From: Spirochaetales bacterium
Lineage (GTDB): Bacteria > Spirochaetota > Spirochaetia > DSM-2461
Reading direction: 5' to 3'
NCBI GenBank assembly: GCA_028533045.1
Contig: JAQQAP010000007.1
Coordinates: forward strand, 124,001 to 188,000
DNA length: 64,000 bases
Part shown: piece by piece, positions 1 through 7,159 of the stretch
How positions within the stretch are numbered: the first letter of the stretch is position 1
Layout: each line of letters starts with the position of its first letter
The notes under the pieces: generated by a model
Told to the model about the DNA's origin: nothing
Databases searched by the model: none
What the model saw: only the letters and a program-made list of their open reading frames with translations
Position numbers and translations under genes: made by a program

Positions 1-908
1 CGGGTTTCCGTACGAGAAGCAGCTTTGGCGGTTCGCATAATAATGGGAACACCGGACCAACGGAAATTCTCGATGCGCGCTTTCACTTCGGCAGCTGTAT
101 CGGTAGTTGAGTCCGGGTCAACACCCTTCTCCAGCCGGTACCCTTCATACTGGCCCTTGCTGCATTTATCAATTTTTAAGGACTTAAGGATGTCCACTTT
201 CTGACGGCTGATCTCCTGGGCATCCAAATTCACCGGAGGTTCCATAGTCACCAGACAAAGAAGCTGCATCAGGTGATTCTGAATCATATCCCGCAGGCTT
301 CCGGCACTATCGTAATAGGCGGCCCGCTCCTCAAGGCCCAACTCTTCATAGCCTTCAATCAGGATAGACTCTACGTAGCGGTTGTTCCAAATCGCCTCAA
401 AAATAGTGTTGGCAAAACGGAAGACCATAATATTCTGAACCGTTTCTTTAGCCAGGTAGTGGTCATTCCGATAAATCTGTTCTTCCCTAAAGGATTCGGT
501 CAATTCTGAATTAAGGATGGAGGCTGTCTCAAAGTTATGGCCAAAGGGCTTTTCGATAACAATAAGGGCTTCTTCGCCAAAACCTTCCTTTGCCAGTACG
601 GCTGCGGTAGAACTGTAAGCCTGGGGGGGAATGGAAAGAAAACAGATAACCCTTTCAAACTCTCCGAACCCATCAAGATATTCTTTGATACCTTCCAAGC
701 CCTGATGATAATAAAGCCTATCGCTGAATTGACAGTTAGTGGCAAATCGACCGCGAAACTCCTCGTCGGTCAGTTCGCCTCGACCGGATCCGATGATCAT
801 CGTTTCCTGGTCAATCATTTTACGGCAATATAGGTAATTCAGAGCGGGGATTAGTTTTCTGTGGGAAAGGTCTCCCGTCGCTCCGGCAATAATAATAGCA
901 CTTTTCAT
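1..908 (-). CDS. zwf: Glucose-6-phosphate 1-dehydrogenase, C-terminus cut by window edge
   Basis: Oxidises glucose-6-phosphate to 6-phosphogluconolactone with NAD(P)+, the entry step of the oxidative pentose phosphate pathway, in the cytosol. Reading the minus strand from the ATG at 908 gives an open frame to the window edge (about 302 codons of a usual 480-500). The N-terminal nucleotide-binding loop reads GATGDLSHRKLIPAL. Further in are EKPFGHN, then RNDHYLAKETVQN (the substrate-binding and catalytic-His region of the family) and AAYYDSAGSLRDMIQNHL. The start is backed by GGGAG about 8 nt upstream. It is divergent from the alpha-galactosidase gene, with 163 nt between the start codons. The family's RIDHYLGKE appears here as RNDHYLAKE, a mild divergence. 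Identification is firm; only the C-terminus is missing. Confidence 0.95.
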   Translation of the reverse strand, partial: MKSAIIIAGATGDLSHRKLIPALNYLYCRKMIDQETMIIGSGRGELTDEEFRGRFATNCQFSDRLYYHQGLEGIKEYLDGFGEFERVICFLSIPPQAYSSTAAVLAKEGFGEEALIVIEKPFGHNFETASILNSELTESFREEQIYRNDHYLAKETVQNIMVFRFANTIFEAIWNNRYVESILIEGYEELGLEERAAYYDSAGSLRDMIQNHLMQLLCLVTMEPPVNLDAQEISRQKVDILKSLKIDKCSKGQYEGYRLEKGVDPDSTTDTAAEVKARIENFRWSGVPIIMRTAKAASRTET

Positions 909-1071
909 TATGTGTCTCCCTTACCTCAAAGATAATCACTGCCCGCCTTTGGGTCAAGCAACACCTTTCTCATTCCTTTTCCCCAAAATTGCTTGTCAGC
1001 TCCCCAAATTGACCTTACTATTACGCATAAGGAGCGGCCCGCTTTCCAGACCGCCCGACGGGAGGATTTCC

Positions 1072-3219
1072 ATGATCAATATTAGCTGTGGAAAATGGCA
1101 GATTATTCTTAAGGCCCAAAAGGAGTCCAAACTGGAAATAGTCCATGCAGGTCCTCTCCTTTCTCATCCGGAAGAAGTGATTAATCACCGCCCCCCCGTC
1201 TTTCCCTGGCTCAATAAAACCGATTGGGCCTACCCGGTTCGGGGAGGGGGAACCTTCCACGAACCGGCGGCCTCCTTTAGCTTCTCCGACGGACAAATCG
1301 GGGCGGATCTTTTCTTCCACTCCCATACCAAAAAAAGCTTTGACGACGGTGCCCTCTGGGAAATATGCCTTAAAGATTCTCACTACCCCTTAGAGATAAT
1401 TCTCCGCTTCCGGACCTGGGACAACTATTCTGTCATGGAAGAATCGGTATTAATAAGAAACAGGGGAGGGGAAGAAATTCACATCAACCAGGCGGCTTCG
1501 GGATTTTTAAGACTGAAGGGCAATGACTTTTGGCTCACCCACCTTGCCGGCTCCTGGGCCAATGAAAACAGACTGATTGAGGAAAAGGTTGAGCGGGGCC
1601 TGAAGATTCTCGATTCACGGGAAGGAGCACGGACTACAAGGCATCAAAATCCCAGCCTCCTGCTTAGCCGGGGTAGAGCTTCAACTGAAACGAGTGGAGA
1701 AGTCTTTGGCCTTTCCCTGGCCTGGGATGGTAACTGGCGCCTTGCCTGTGAAAAAGATGATCAGGGAGATGTGCTGATTCAGGGCGGGATAAACCCGGCC
1801 GGGAGTCAATCGGTTCTACCCGGTGGGACAGAATGGAAATCCCCCCCCCTCATTATGACCTGGTCCGGAGAAGGCCGGGGACCGATTAGCCGCCAACTCC
1901 ACCGTTGGGCGAACGACGTAAAAATGGCCAAAAGGCATGAAGAAGTCCCGGTCCTCCTGAACAGTTGGGAAGGAGCCTACTTCAATGTAAACAGTGATAC
2001 CATCAAAAAGTTTATCCACGATGCCGCAGATATTGGGGCGGGAATGTTTGTCCTCGACGACGGCTGGTTTGGTCAGGGCGATGACGCCCGGAACAGCGAT
2101 AAAGCCGGATTGGGAGACTGGGAAATCAATAAGGAAAAATTCCCCCAAGGCCTTGCTCCTTTAGCAAAGAAAGCCAGAGACAAGGGCCTGAAATTCGGCC
2201 TTTGGCTTGAGCCGGAGATGGTAAGTCCTCAAAGTAAACTGTACAGAGAGCATCCGGAGTGGATCGTAAACAATCCCCACCACCAACCTCTCACCGAACG
2301 GTTCCAGCTCATGCTCGACTTGAGTAATCGGGAAGTGGAAGCCTATGTCTTTCAGACCATAGACCAATACCTCTGTGACATACCGGAAATCGGCTATATA
2401 AAGTGGGACTGCAACCGCCAGATCACCAGTCCTGGCTCAGCCTCAAGTAACCCTTCCACAAACGACTTCTTCCGCCATTACGAAGAAGCCTTCCTTCGCA
2501 TAATTAAGGGCCTGCGGGAAAAACATCCCTCCCTACTCTTCCAAGCCTGCGCTTCCGGAGGGGGACGCATGAACTACGGCGCCCTGGAACAGTTTCATGA
2601 ATTCTGGACCAGCGATAACACCGACCCGGTGCAGCGCCTCTTCATCCAGTGGGGTTCGGGCCTTTTCTACCCGGCCCGCGCCATGGCGAGCCACGTGACC
2701 TCCTCTCCCAACCACCAAACCGGACGGACTACCCCGTTAAAGTTTCGCTTTGACGTAGCCATGAGCGGACGGCTCGGCCTGGAACTGCAGCCCTCCCATA
2801 TGAGCGACGAAGAGCGAACCTTTTCCCGCCGAGCCATTAAAGAGTACAACCGCATTCGCCCCCTTGTTTTTGACGGCGACCTGTACCGCTTGCGCGCCCC
2901 CTATGAATCTCCCCTCACCTCAATCCTGTTTGTCCGCCCCGATAAAAAAGAAGCCCTTCTTTTTGCCTGGCTCACACAACGCTTCGTGGGAGATAATTAT
3001 TCCCCCCTCAAGCTGCAAGGACTGGACGAGAATCTTAGTTACAGCCTGGAAGAAATCAATCCCCTTCCTCCCATGGTAGATCCTTCGGGAATCCCCCTGC
3101 CACGAACATCAACCCTCTATGACCAAACCGTCTCGGGCTCCTACCTGGTGAATCACGGGGTAGAATTTCAATTCTTCACGGAGTACTCCAGCGCCGTGGT
3201 TCTCCTTAAAGCAAAATAA
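1072..3219 (+). CDS. GH36 family alpha-galactosidase
   Basis: Hydrolyses terminal alpha-1,6-galactose from melibiose, raffinose or galactomannan oligomers. The protein has 715 residues, the usual length for bacterial GH36. An N-terminal beta-sandwich precedes a TIM barrel that contains FVLDDGWFGQGDD (Asp329/Asp330) and GLWLEPEMVS. The retaining nucleophile is expected at Asp446 in IKWDCNRQI and the acid/base at Asp515 in FWTSDNTDP. No signal peptide is visible, so it probably acts in the cytosol on imported oligosaccharides. I use the ATG at 1072 because GGAGG lies 7 nt before it; the frame is open back to 910, but that extension has no ribosome site and would make the protein longer than the family. 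No sugar transporter adjoins it. Substrate preference within GH36 cannot be read from sequence. Confidence 0.93.
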   Translation: MINISCGKWQIILKAQKESKLEIVHAGPLLSHPEEVINHRPPVFPWLNKTDWAYPVRGGGTFHEPAASFSFSDGQIGADLFFHSHTKKSFDDGALWEICLKDSHYPLEIILRFRTWDNYSVMEESVLIRNRGGEEIHINQAASGFLRLKGNDFWLTHLAGSWANENRLIEEKVERGLKILDSREGARTTRHQNPSLLLSRGRASTETSGEVFGLSLAWDGNWRLACEKDDQGDVLIQGGINPAGSQSVLPGGTEWKSPPLIMTWSGEGRGPISRQLHRWANDVKMAKRHEEVPVLLNSWEGAYFNVNSDTIKKFIHDAADIGAGMFVLDDGWFGQGDDARNSDKAGLGDWEINKEKFPQGLAPLAKKARDKGLKFGLWLEPEMVSPQSKLYREHPEWIVNNPHHQPLTERFQLMLDLSNREVEAYVFQTIDQYLCDIPEIGYIKWDCNRQITSPGSASSNPSTNDFFRHYEEAFLRIIKGLREKHPSLLFQACASGGGRMNYGALEQFHEFWTSDNTDPVQRLFIQWGSGLFYPARAMASHVTSSPNHQTGRTTPLKFRFDVAMSGRLGLELQPSHMSDEERTFSRRAIKEYNRIRPLVFDGDLYRLRAPYESPLTSILFVRPDKKEALLFAWLTQRFVGDNYSPLKLQGLDENLSYSLEEINPLPPMVDPSGIPLPRTSTLYDQTVSGSYLVNHGVEFQFFTEYSSAVVLLKAK

Positions 3220-3222
3220 ATC

Positions 3223-3251
3223 TTGACATAAAAGAAGTAGAGCATTATGAT
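3223..3251 (+). promoter_or_regulatory. Sigma70-type promoter of the ytr-like ABC operon
   Basis: TTGACA at 3223-3228, 17-nt spacer, TATGAT at 3246-3251. The predicted transcription start, about 3258, falls inside the palindrome at 3257-3278. Confidence 0.8.
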
Positions 3252-3256
3252 CAACA

Positions 3257-3278
3257 GTGTACTAGCCACCTAATACAC
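3257..3278. promoter_or_regulatory. Palindromic operator, probable site of the YtrA-type repressor
   Basis: GTGTACTAG (3257-3265), CCAC, CTAATACAC (3270-3278): an inverted repeat with one mismatch per 9-nt arm, covering the predicted transcription start. Bacillus YtrA is known to bind AGTGTA...TACACT inverted repeats. Here the arms are AGTGTA and TACACC, 12 nt apart. The operon encodes its own GntR/YtrA-type protein, so autorepression is the likely mode. Confidence 0.7.
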
Positions 3279-3302
3279 CAATTATCCAAGAAGGAGAAAT
3301 CC

Positions 3303-4160
3303 ATGATCACACTGGAAAACCTGGGATTTCAATACAGCAAGAAAGCCCCCGCCCCTCTCTTTAAAGATCTTAACTTAAAACTGGAACGGGGAAATATCTA
3401 CGGACTTCTGGGCTTAAATGGGGCGGGAAAAACCTCCCTCCTCAAAATTATGTCGGGCCAACTTTTCAGAACAGCGGGAGAAGCGGATGTCATAGGATTT
3501 GATCCGGGCTCACGTAAACCGGAAATGCTCAGGGAGATTTTCTATGTCCCCGAGGAATTCTATCTACCCCGAATGAAAGCCGAAACCTACCTAAAACTGA
3601 ATACGGTCTACTATCCCCGTTTTGACCGGGAAAAATTTGAGGAATACTGCACCACCTTCCAACTCGATACCTCCTTAAACATCAGCGACTTCTCCTTTGG
3701 CCAAAAAAAGAAGTTCCTCCTGGCCTTTGGCTTAGCCTCCCAAGCAACACTTCTCATCCTGGACGAACCAACCAACGGATTGGATATCCCCTCCAAAACA
3801 CAATTTAGAAAAACCGTAGCCTCCGCCCTTACGAAGGAGAGAAGTTTTATTATCTCCACCCACCAGGTAAGAGACATGGAGAACCTTTTTGACCCCCTCG
3901 TCATTCTGCACGAAGGAAAAATCGTATTGAACCGAACCATGGGAGAACTTAGCAGCCGAATAAGCATGGAAAACAGTTTCACAGAACCGGTACTGTCGGA
4001 AAATATCCTTTATACAGAAAAAGTTCCCGGCGGATGGTGCACATTGCGAGCCGATTCATCACCGGAAAATGAAACCACCCTGGATTTGGAAGTTCTTTTT
4101 AATGCCGTCATTTACTTTCCCCAGGAAATCAACGCCCTTTTTGAAGAGGTAAAGTCATGA
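3303..4160 (+). CDS. ABC transporter ATP-binding protein, YtrB-like
   Basis: Nucleotide-binding subunit (285 residues) that would power the two membrane proteins encoded just downstream. Walker A is GLNGAGKTSLLK, Walker B is LLILDEPTNGLD, and the H-loop is IISTHQ. The signature motif is degenerate (FSFGQKKK instead of LSGGQ), as often seen in the export-type or lantibiotic-resistance-like subgroup. AAGGAG lies 8 nt before the ATG. The stop overlaps the next start by 4 nt (ATGA), indicating translational coupling. Gene order ATPase, permease, permease, GntR resembles the ytr/ywo-type cell-envelope stress operons of Firmicutes. The substrate is unknown; response to envelope-targeting compounds is inferred from that resemblance. 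Confidence 0.9.
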   Translation: MITLENLGFQYSKKAPAPLFKDLNLKLERGNIYGLLGLNGAGKTSLLKIMSGQLFRTAGEADVIGFDPGSRKPEMLREIFYVPEEFYLPRMKAETYLKLNTVYYPRFDREKFEEYCTTFQLDTSLNISDFSFGQKKKFLLAFGLASQATLLILDEPTNGLDIPSKTQFRKTVASALTKERSFIISTHQVRDMENLFDPLVILHEGKIVLNRTMGELSSRISMENSFTEPVLSENILYTEKVPGGWCTLRADSSPENETTLDLEVLFNAVIYFPQEINALFEEVKS

Positions 4161-4936
4161 AAAATATGTTCTACCTACTTCGCCAGGAATTATATGAAAA
4201 ACGAGTAATTATCCCCATAATGTTTGGCATTATCTTCTTTGTTATTCTATTCAGTAGGTATGGCGGCCATGTTGAATACGAACATCCTCAATCGGCAGCA
4301 CAATTACTGGCCCTGGCCGGTTTGGTCTTTACCAGTATCTGCTTCTCCCAAACCATGCACAGCAAGCAGGGGCAGCATAGCTGGTTGATGCTTCCTGTTT
4401 ACGCCCATGAAAAACTGATTGTAAAGATACTAACCTACTCAATCATCTTTCCCCTGTGCATGATTCTCATAAGTCTCCTCTCTTCCTGGCTTGTAGAACT
4501 TCTTCTCCTGGGAAGGGACCTGCCCCCCAGACCGGCGATTATGAACAATAAAGTCTGGAGTGTAGTCTCCGAGTACGTCGTCTCATCGTCGATCTTTCTC
4601 GCAGGAGCTTCTTACTTCAAAAAAAATCATTTTATAAAAACCTGTTTTACCCTTTTACTCTTCATCGTTGCGATAACAATTCCCATAACTATAATAGGAT
4701 GGATAATAACGAAAGTTAGCAGTATAGAATCAATAAATTATTCCAATCACATAGATGGCTTAAAATTCAGCCGAAAACTAAGCATAAGCTCTCCTCAAAG
4801 TTCCGACGATATACTATTTACCCTTAATAATCTCAATAAAGTCAAAAAAGCTCTTCACTGGGGAGCTATGCCACTACTATTCTGGACTATAACCTATTTT
4901 CAAATACGAAAAAAGGAGGCAAAAGATGGTATTTAA
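4157..4936 (+). CDS. ABC-2-like transporter permease (first of two paralogues)
   Basis: Integral membrane protein of 259 residues with about six hydrophobic segments (near residues 17-36, 46-65, 86-115, 130-150, 155-185 and 235-250). The start overlaps the ATPase stop and the end overlaps the next permease, so it is in the middle of a coupled operon. It shares with the next gene the opening pattern FYLxRQELY, a CFSxxMH segment after the second helix and a C-terminal IRKKEAK tail, showing tandem duplication and divergence. It probably pairs with its paralogue as a heterodimer. Substrate unknown. Confidence 0.8.
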   Translation: MKNMFYLLRQELYEKRVIIPIMFGIIFFVILFSRYGGHVEYEHPQSAAQLLALAGLVFTSICFSQTMHSKQGQHSWLMLPVYAHEKLIVKILTYSIIFPLCMILISLLSSWLVELLLLGRDLPPRPAIMNNKVWSVVSEYVVSSSIFLAGASYFKKNHFIKTCFTLLLFIVAITIPITIIGWIITKVSSIESINYSNHIDGLKFSRKLSISSPQSSDDILFTLNNLNKVKKALHWGAMPLLFWTITYFQIRKKEAKDGI

Positions 4937-5729
4937 TTCCATGAGAAATACATTCTATCTGGTACGTCAAGAGCTATATAATCATTCCAGACAAATACTG
5001 TTACTGGGAGCGATTATCCTCATATATTTTCTTTTTTCCAGATCCCTCATAGTATGGGACCATGTACATATTAAATACAATTCCACTGACATAAGTACGA
5101 CATTAGATAAAACCTTTTGGCAAATACTCAAATTTGCAGGCTGTGTTTTTATCAGCTTCTGCTTCTCCCATTCCATGCACGACAGGGTCAATCAAAGCAA
5201 CTGGATGATGCTTCCCGTCCATTCTCTTGAAAAATTAACCGCCCTCATCCTTGTTTATTCTATTATATACCCCTTTGGAGTGATTTTACTCGCCAATATT
5301 TTCTCTCTCATATCTTATCTATTCATGCCGGAAAGATCAGTTTTCCTTTGGAGTATCCTTAATAATGAAACATGGATTCAAGCAGCGGGATTTGCCATTA
5401 TTTCTTCCCTTTTTCTCCTAGGTGCCGCCTACTATAAAAAAGCCCCTTTCCTTAAAACCCTCCTCCTAATCATAATATTCCTTATTGCCTTGGCAATTAC
5501 AATAAAAACCAGAATTGCCCTCACTTATGATATACCTTCCCGGGATGTTAAGGTCCCCTTTCAGCTCTTTGGCATTCCCCATGAGAATTACCCCTTCACC
5601 ATTAGGGGAGCTCAAGCGGACAGCTGGGAAGATTACATAAAGATATTTTACTGGAAACTCCTCGCCCCCCTGTGCTGGTTCACCACCCACCTTCTTATCC
5701 GCAAAAAAGAGGCCAAAAATGCAGTATGA
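4926..5729 (+). CDS. ABC-2-like transporter permease (second paralogue)
   Basis: Integral membrane protein of 267 residues with the same helix layout as the preceding permease. Shared landmarks are FYLVRQELY near the start, CFSHSMHD in the second quarter, WMMLPVH, and the terminal IRKKEAKNAV. It overlaps the upstream gene by 11 nt and the downstream regulator by 11 nt. GGAGGC, inside the end of the upstream gene, is 7 nt before the ATG and would serve as its ribosome site. Together with the upstream permease it most likely forms the membrane channel of one ABC transporter. Confidence 0.8.
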   Translation: MVFNSMRNTFYLVRQELYNHSRQILLLGAIILIYFLFSRSLIVWDHVHIKYNSTDISTTLDKTFWQILKFAGCVFISFCFSHSMHDRVNQSNWMMLPVHSLEKLTALILVYSIIYPFGVILLANIFSLISYLFMPERSVFLWSILNNETWIQAAGFAIISSLFLLGAAYYKKAPFLKTLLLIIIFLIALAITIKTRIALTYDIPSRDVKVPFQLFGIPHENYPFTIRGAQADSWEDYIKIFYWKLLAPLCWFTTHLLIRKKEAKNAV

Positions 5730-6075
5730 TAATAAACCGATTTATAAACAGATTGCCGAATACCTCTATGAGCTTATCCTGAATGGGGAGTGGCCCGACG
5801 GGGAGCGGATACCCTCCATTAGAGATATGGCGGTCCAAATGGAGGTGAACCCCAACACCATGACCCGGACCTACGGACTTCTTCAGGAACAGGGTATTAT
5901 CTATAACCGCCGTGGTATCGGATATTTTACCATAATGGATGCCAGGGAAAAAACAAGCTCTCTGAAAAAGGCTGAATTCATCCACAACGAATTGCCGGAG
6001 ATCTTCAAAAAGATGGACAACCTGGGAATGGATACAGACGAAATACTAGCCCTTTATGATAAGTATAAGAATTAA
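5719..6075 (+). CDS. GntR-family regulator, YtrA subfamily
   Basis: Small DNA-binding repressor of 118 residues. An N-terminal winged helix (PIYKQIAEYLYELILNGE, then IPSIRDMAVQMEVNPNTM) is followed by a short helical C-terminus without a large ligand-binding domain, the hallmark of the YtrA subfamily. It is the last gene of a four-gene coupled operon and overlaps the second permease by 11 nt. A palindrome at the operon promoter (3257-3278) matches the type of site YtrA proteins bind, so it probably represses its own operon and is released by an envelope-stress signal. In Bacillus the regulator gene comes first; here it is last. Confidence 0.9.
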   Translation: MQYDNKPIYKQIAEYLYELILNGEWPDGERIPSIRDMAVQMEVNPNTMTRTYGLLQEQGIIYNRRGIGYFTIMDAREKTSSLKKAEFIHNELPEIFKKMDNLGMDTDEILALYDKYKN

Positions 6076-6104
6076 CTCCCATGGTAAAACTCCTCAATCA
6101 GTAG

Positions 6105-6110
6105 TACAAT
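6105..6110 (+). promoter_or_regulatory. Probable -10 element of a leaderless gene
   Basis: TACAAT ends 6 nt before the ATG at 6117. The -35 position (6082-6087, TGGTAA) is weak. No good ribosome site precedes the ATG. The geometry matches the murA and ctpA promoters in this window. Confidence 0.4.
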
Positions 6111-6116
6111 AGGACC

Positions 6117-6983
6117 ATGGAAAAGAGAAATATCTATAAGACCGATGACTTTTTGATCATCGGCTCCTTTTTAATGCTAATCCCCGCAGTCTATTTCTGC
6201 TGGCCCTGGCTAAGCCGCTTCTCAAGTACTGAAGACCTGATGGCCTGGCTAATATCGGCCCCACAGGTATTAGGAAGTCAGTTACCCTTGGTTGGGACCT
6301 ATCTTTGCGGCTCAATTTTGGCACAAATAATCGGCCGGATACTTCGTCACAGGGAAAAACAAACCCTCGAAATCCTCGATACGGTTATGTACCTGGGTAA
6401 AGTCACAGTAAGCCAGGTAGCCACAAACCTCAATCTTTCCGAGGTAAAAGTGCGCAAACTCACACAAAGGCTTAGCCGCGTACGCAGTATTCATATAAAA
6501 CTGGAAAATGATGTAATCAGCTACGAAATGAAACCGGTACAAAATATGTCCGGCTTTTCTACGGCTACTCCCGACTTCCAACCACCCCCGGAGAGCCAGT
6601 CTCCCCCCCAAGCGGAAGAGGAAGCGCAGTTCACCCAAACAACCCGCGAGGAAGTAATAGTAAATAATCTGACTCCCGAACTGCAAGAATTCATTAAGAA
6701 CAATAAAATGGACCTTTTCGGAAAAATTGAACTCATAAAACGAATTGTCGAAAGCAAGGGAAAAATCACTGTAGAAGAACTGAAGCAAACACCCACAAGC
6801 AAAAAGGAGCCCTCAAAGAAAATGAAGGCCCTGATGATAATTCTCTTCATATCCTTCATGACTCCCCTCTGGCCCATCCCTTTTATTGTTATTATCTATC
6901 TGATTGTAAAGCAGTTCAAACTCAAGGACTTCAAATTTCCCACACAAGAGAACCTTGGTAACACAGAGGAACAGGGCGAATAA
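6117..6983 (+). CDS. Membrane protein with internal winged-helix-like domain, function unknown
   Basis: Not recognised as a named family. The 288-residue protein has two hydrophobic segments near the N-terminus (about residues 12-34 and 60-75). A soluble segment follows with LEILDTVMYLGKVTVSQVAT and LSEVKVRKLTQRLSRV, which reads like a MarR- or IclR-type winged helix. A Pro/Gln-rich linker comes next, then a second helical stretch (DLFGKIELIKRIVESKGKIT) that may be another HTH-like unit, and a final hydrophobic pair (about 240-270). A membrane-anchored regulator or a SHOCT/PCI-like scaffold is possible. It stands alone between the ABC operon and a terminator. The start is the only reasonable ATG and is probably leaderless. 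Confidence 0.6.
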   Translation: MEKRNIYKTDDFLIIGSFLMLIPAVYFCWPWLSRFSSTEDLMAWLISAPQVLGSQLPLVGTYLCGSILAQIIGRILRHREKQTLEILDTVMYLGKVTVSQVATNLNLSEVKVRKLTQRLSRVRSIHIKLENDVISYEMKPVQNMSGFSTATPDFQPPPESQSPPQAEEEAQFTQTTREEVIVNNLTPELQEFIKNNKMDLFGKIELIKRIVESKGKITVEELKQTPTSKKEPSKKMKALMIILFISFMTPLWPIPFIVIIYLIVKQFKLKDFKFPTQENLGNTEEQGE

Positions 6984-7028
6984 TCCTCTCATTATCCTTT
7001 AACAAAACTAATTCAAGAATAAATCAAG

Positions 7029-7051
7029 CCGGCGGTAACCGTCGGTTTTTT
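7029..7051 (+). terminator. Rho-independent terminator
   Basis: CCGGCGG (7029-7035), TAA loop, CCGTCGG (7039-7045), then six T. It follows the membrane protein gene by 45 nt. Confidence 0.75.
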
Positions 7052-7159
7052 GTTCACAAAATGTTTGCATTCCGTCCTCCCATAGCTTAGTCTTATTCCT
7101 ATCTAATAAGCGAATATTAAATACCTAAAAAAACTTGTTATTAAGCATGAGAGGTATTC

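Noticed and set aside
910..1071. 54-codon N-terminal extension of the alpha-galactosidase
   Set aside because: No ribosome site at 910 and longer than the family; the ATG at 1072 has GGAGG.
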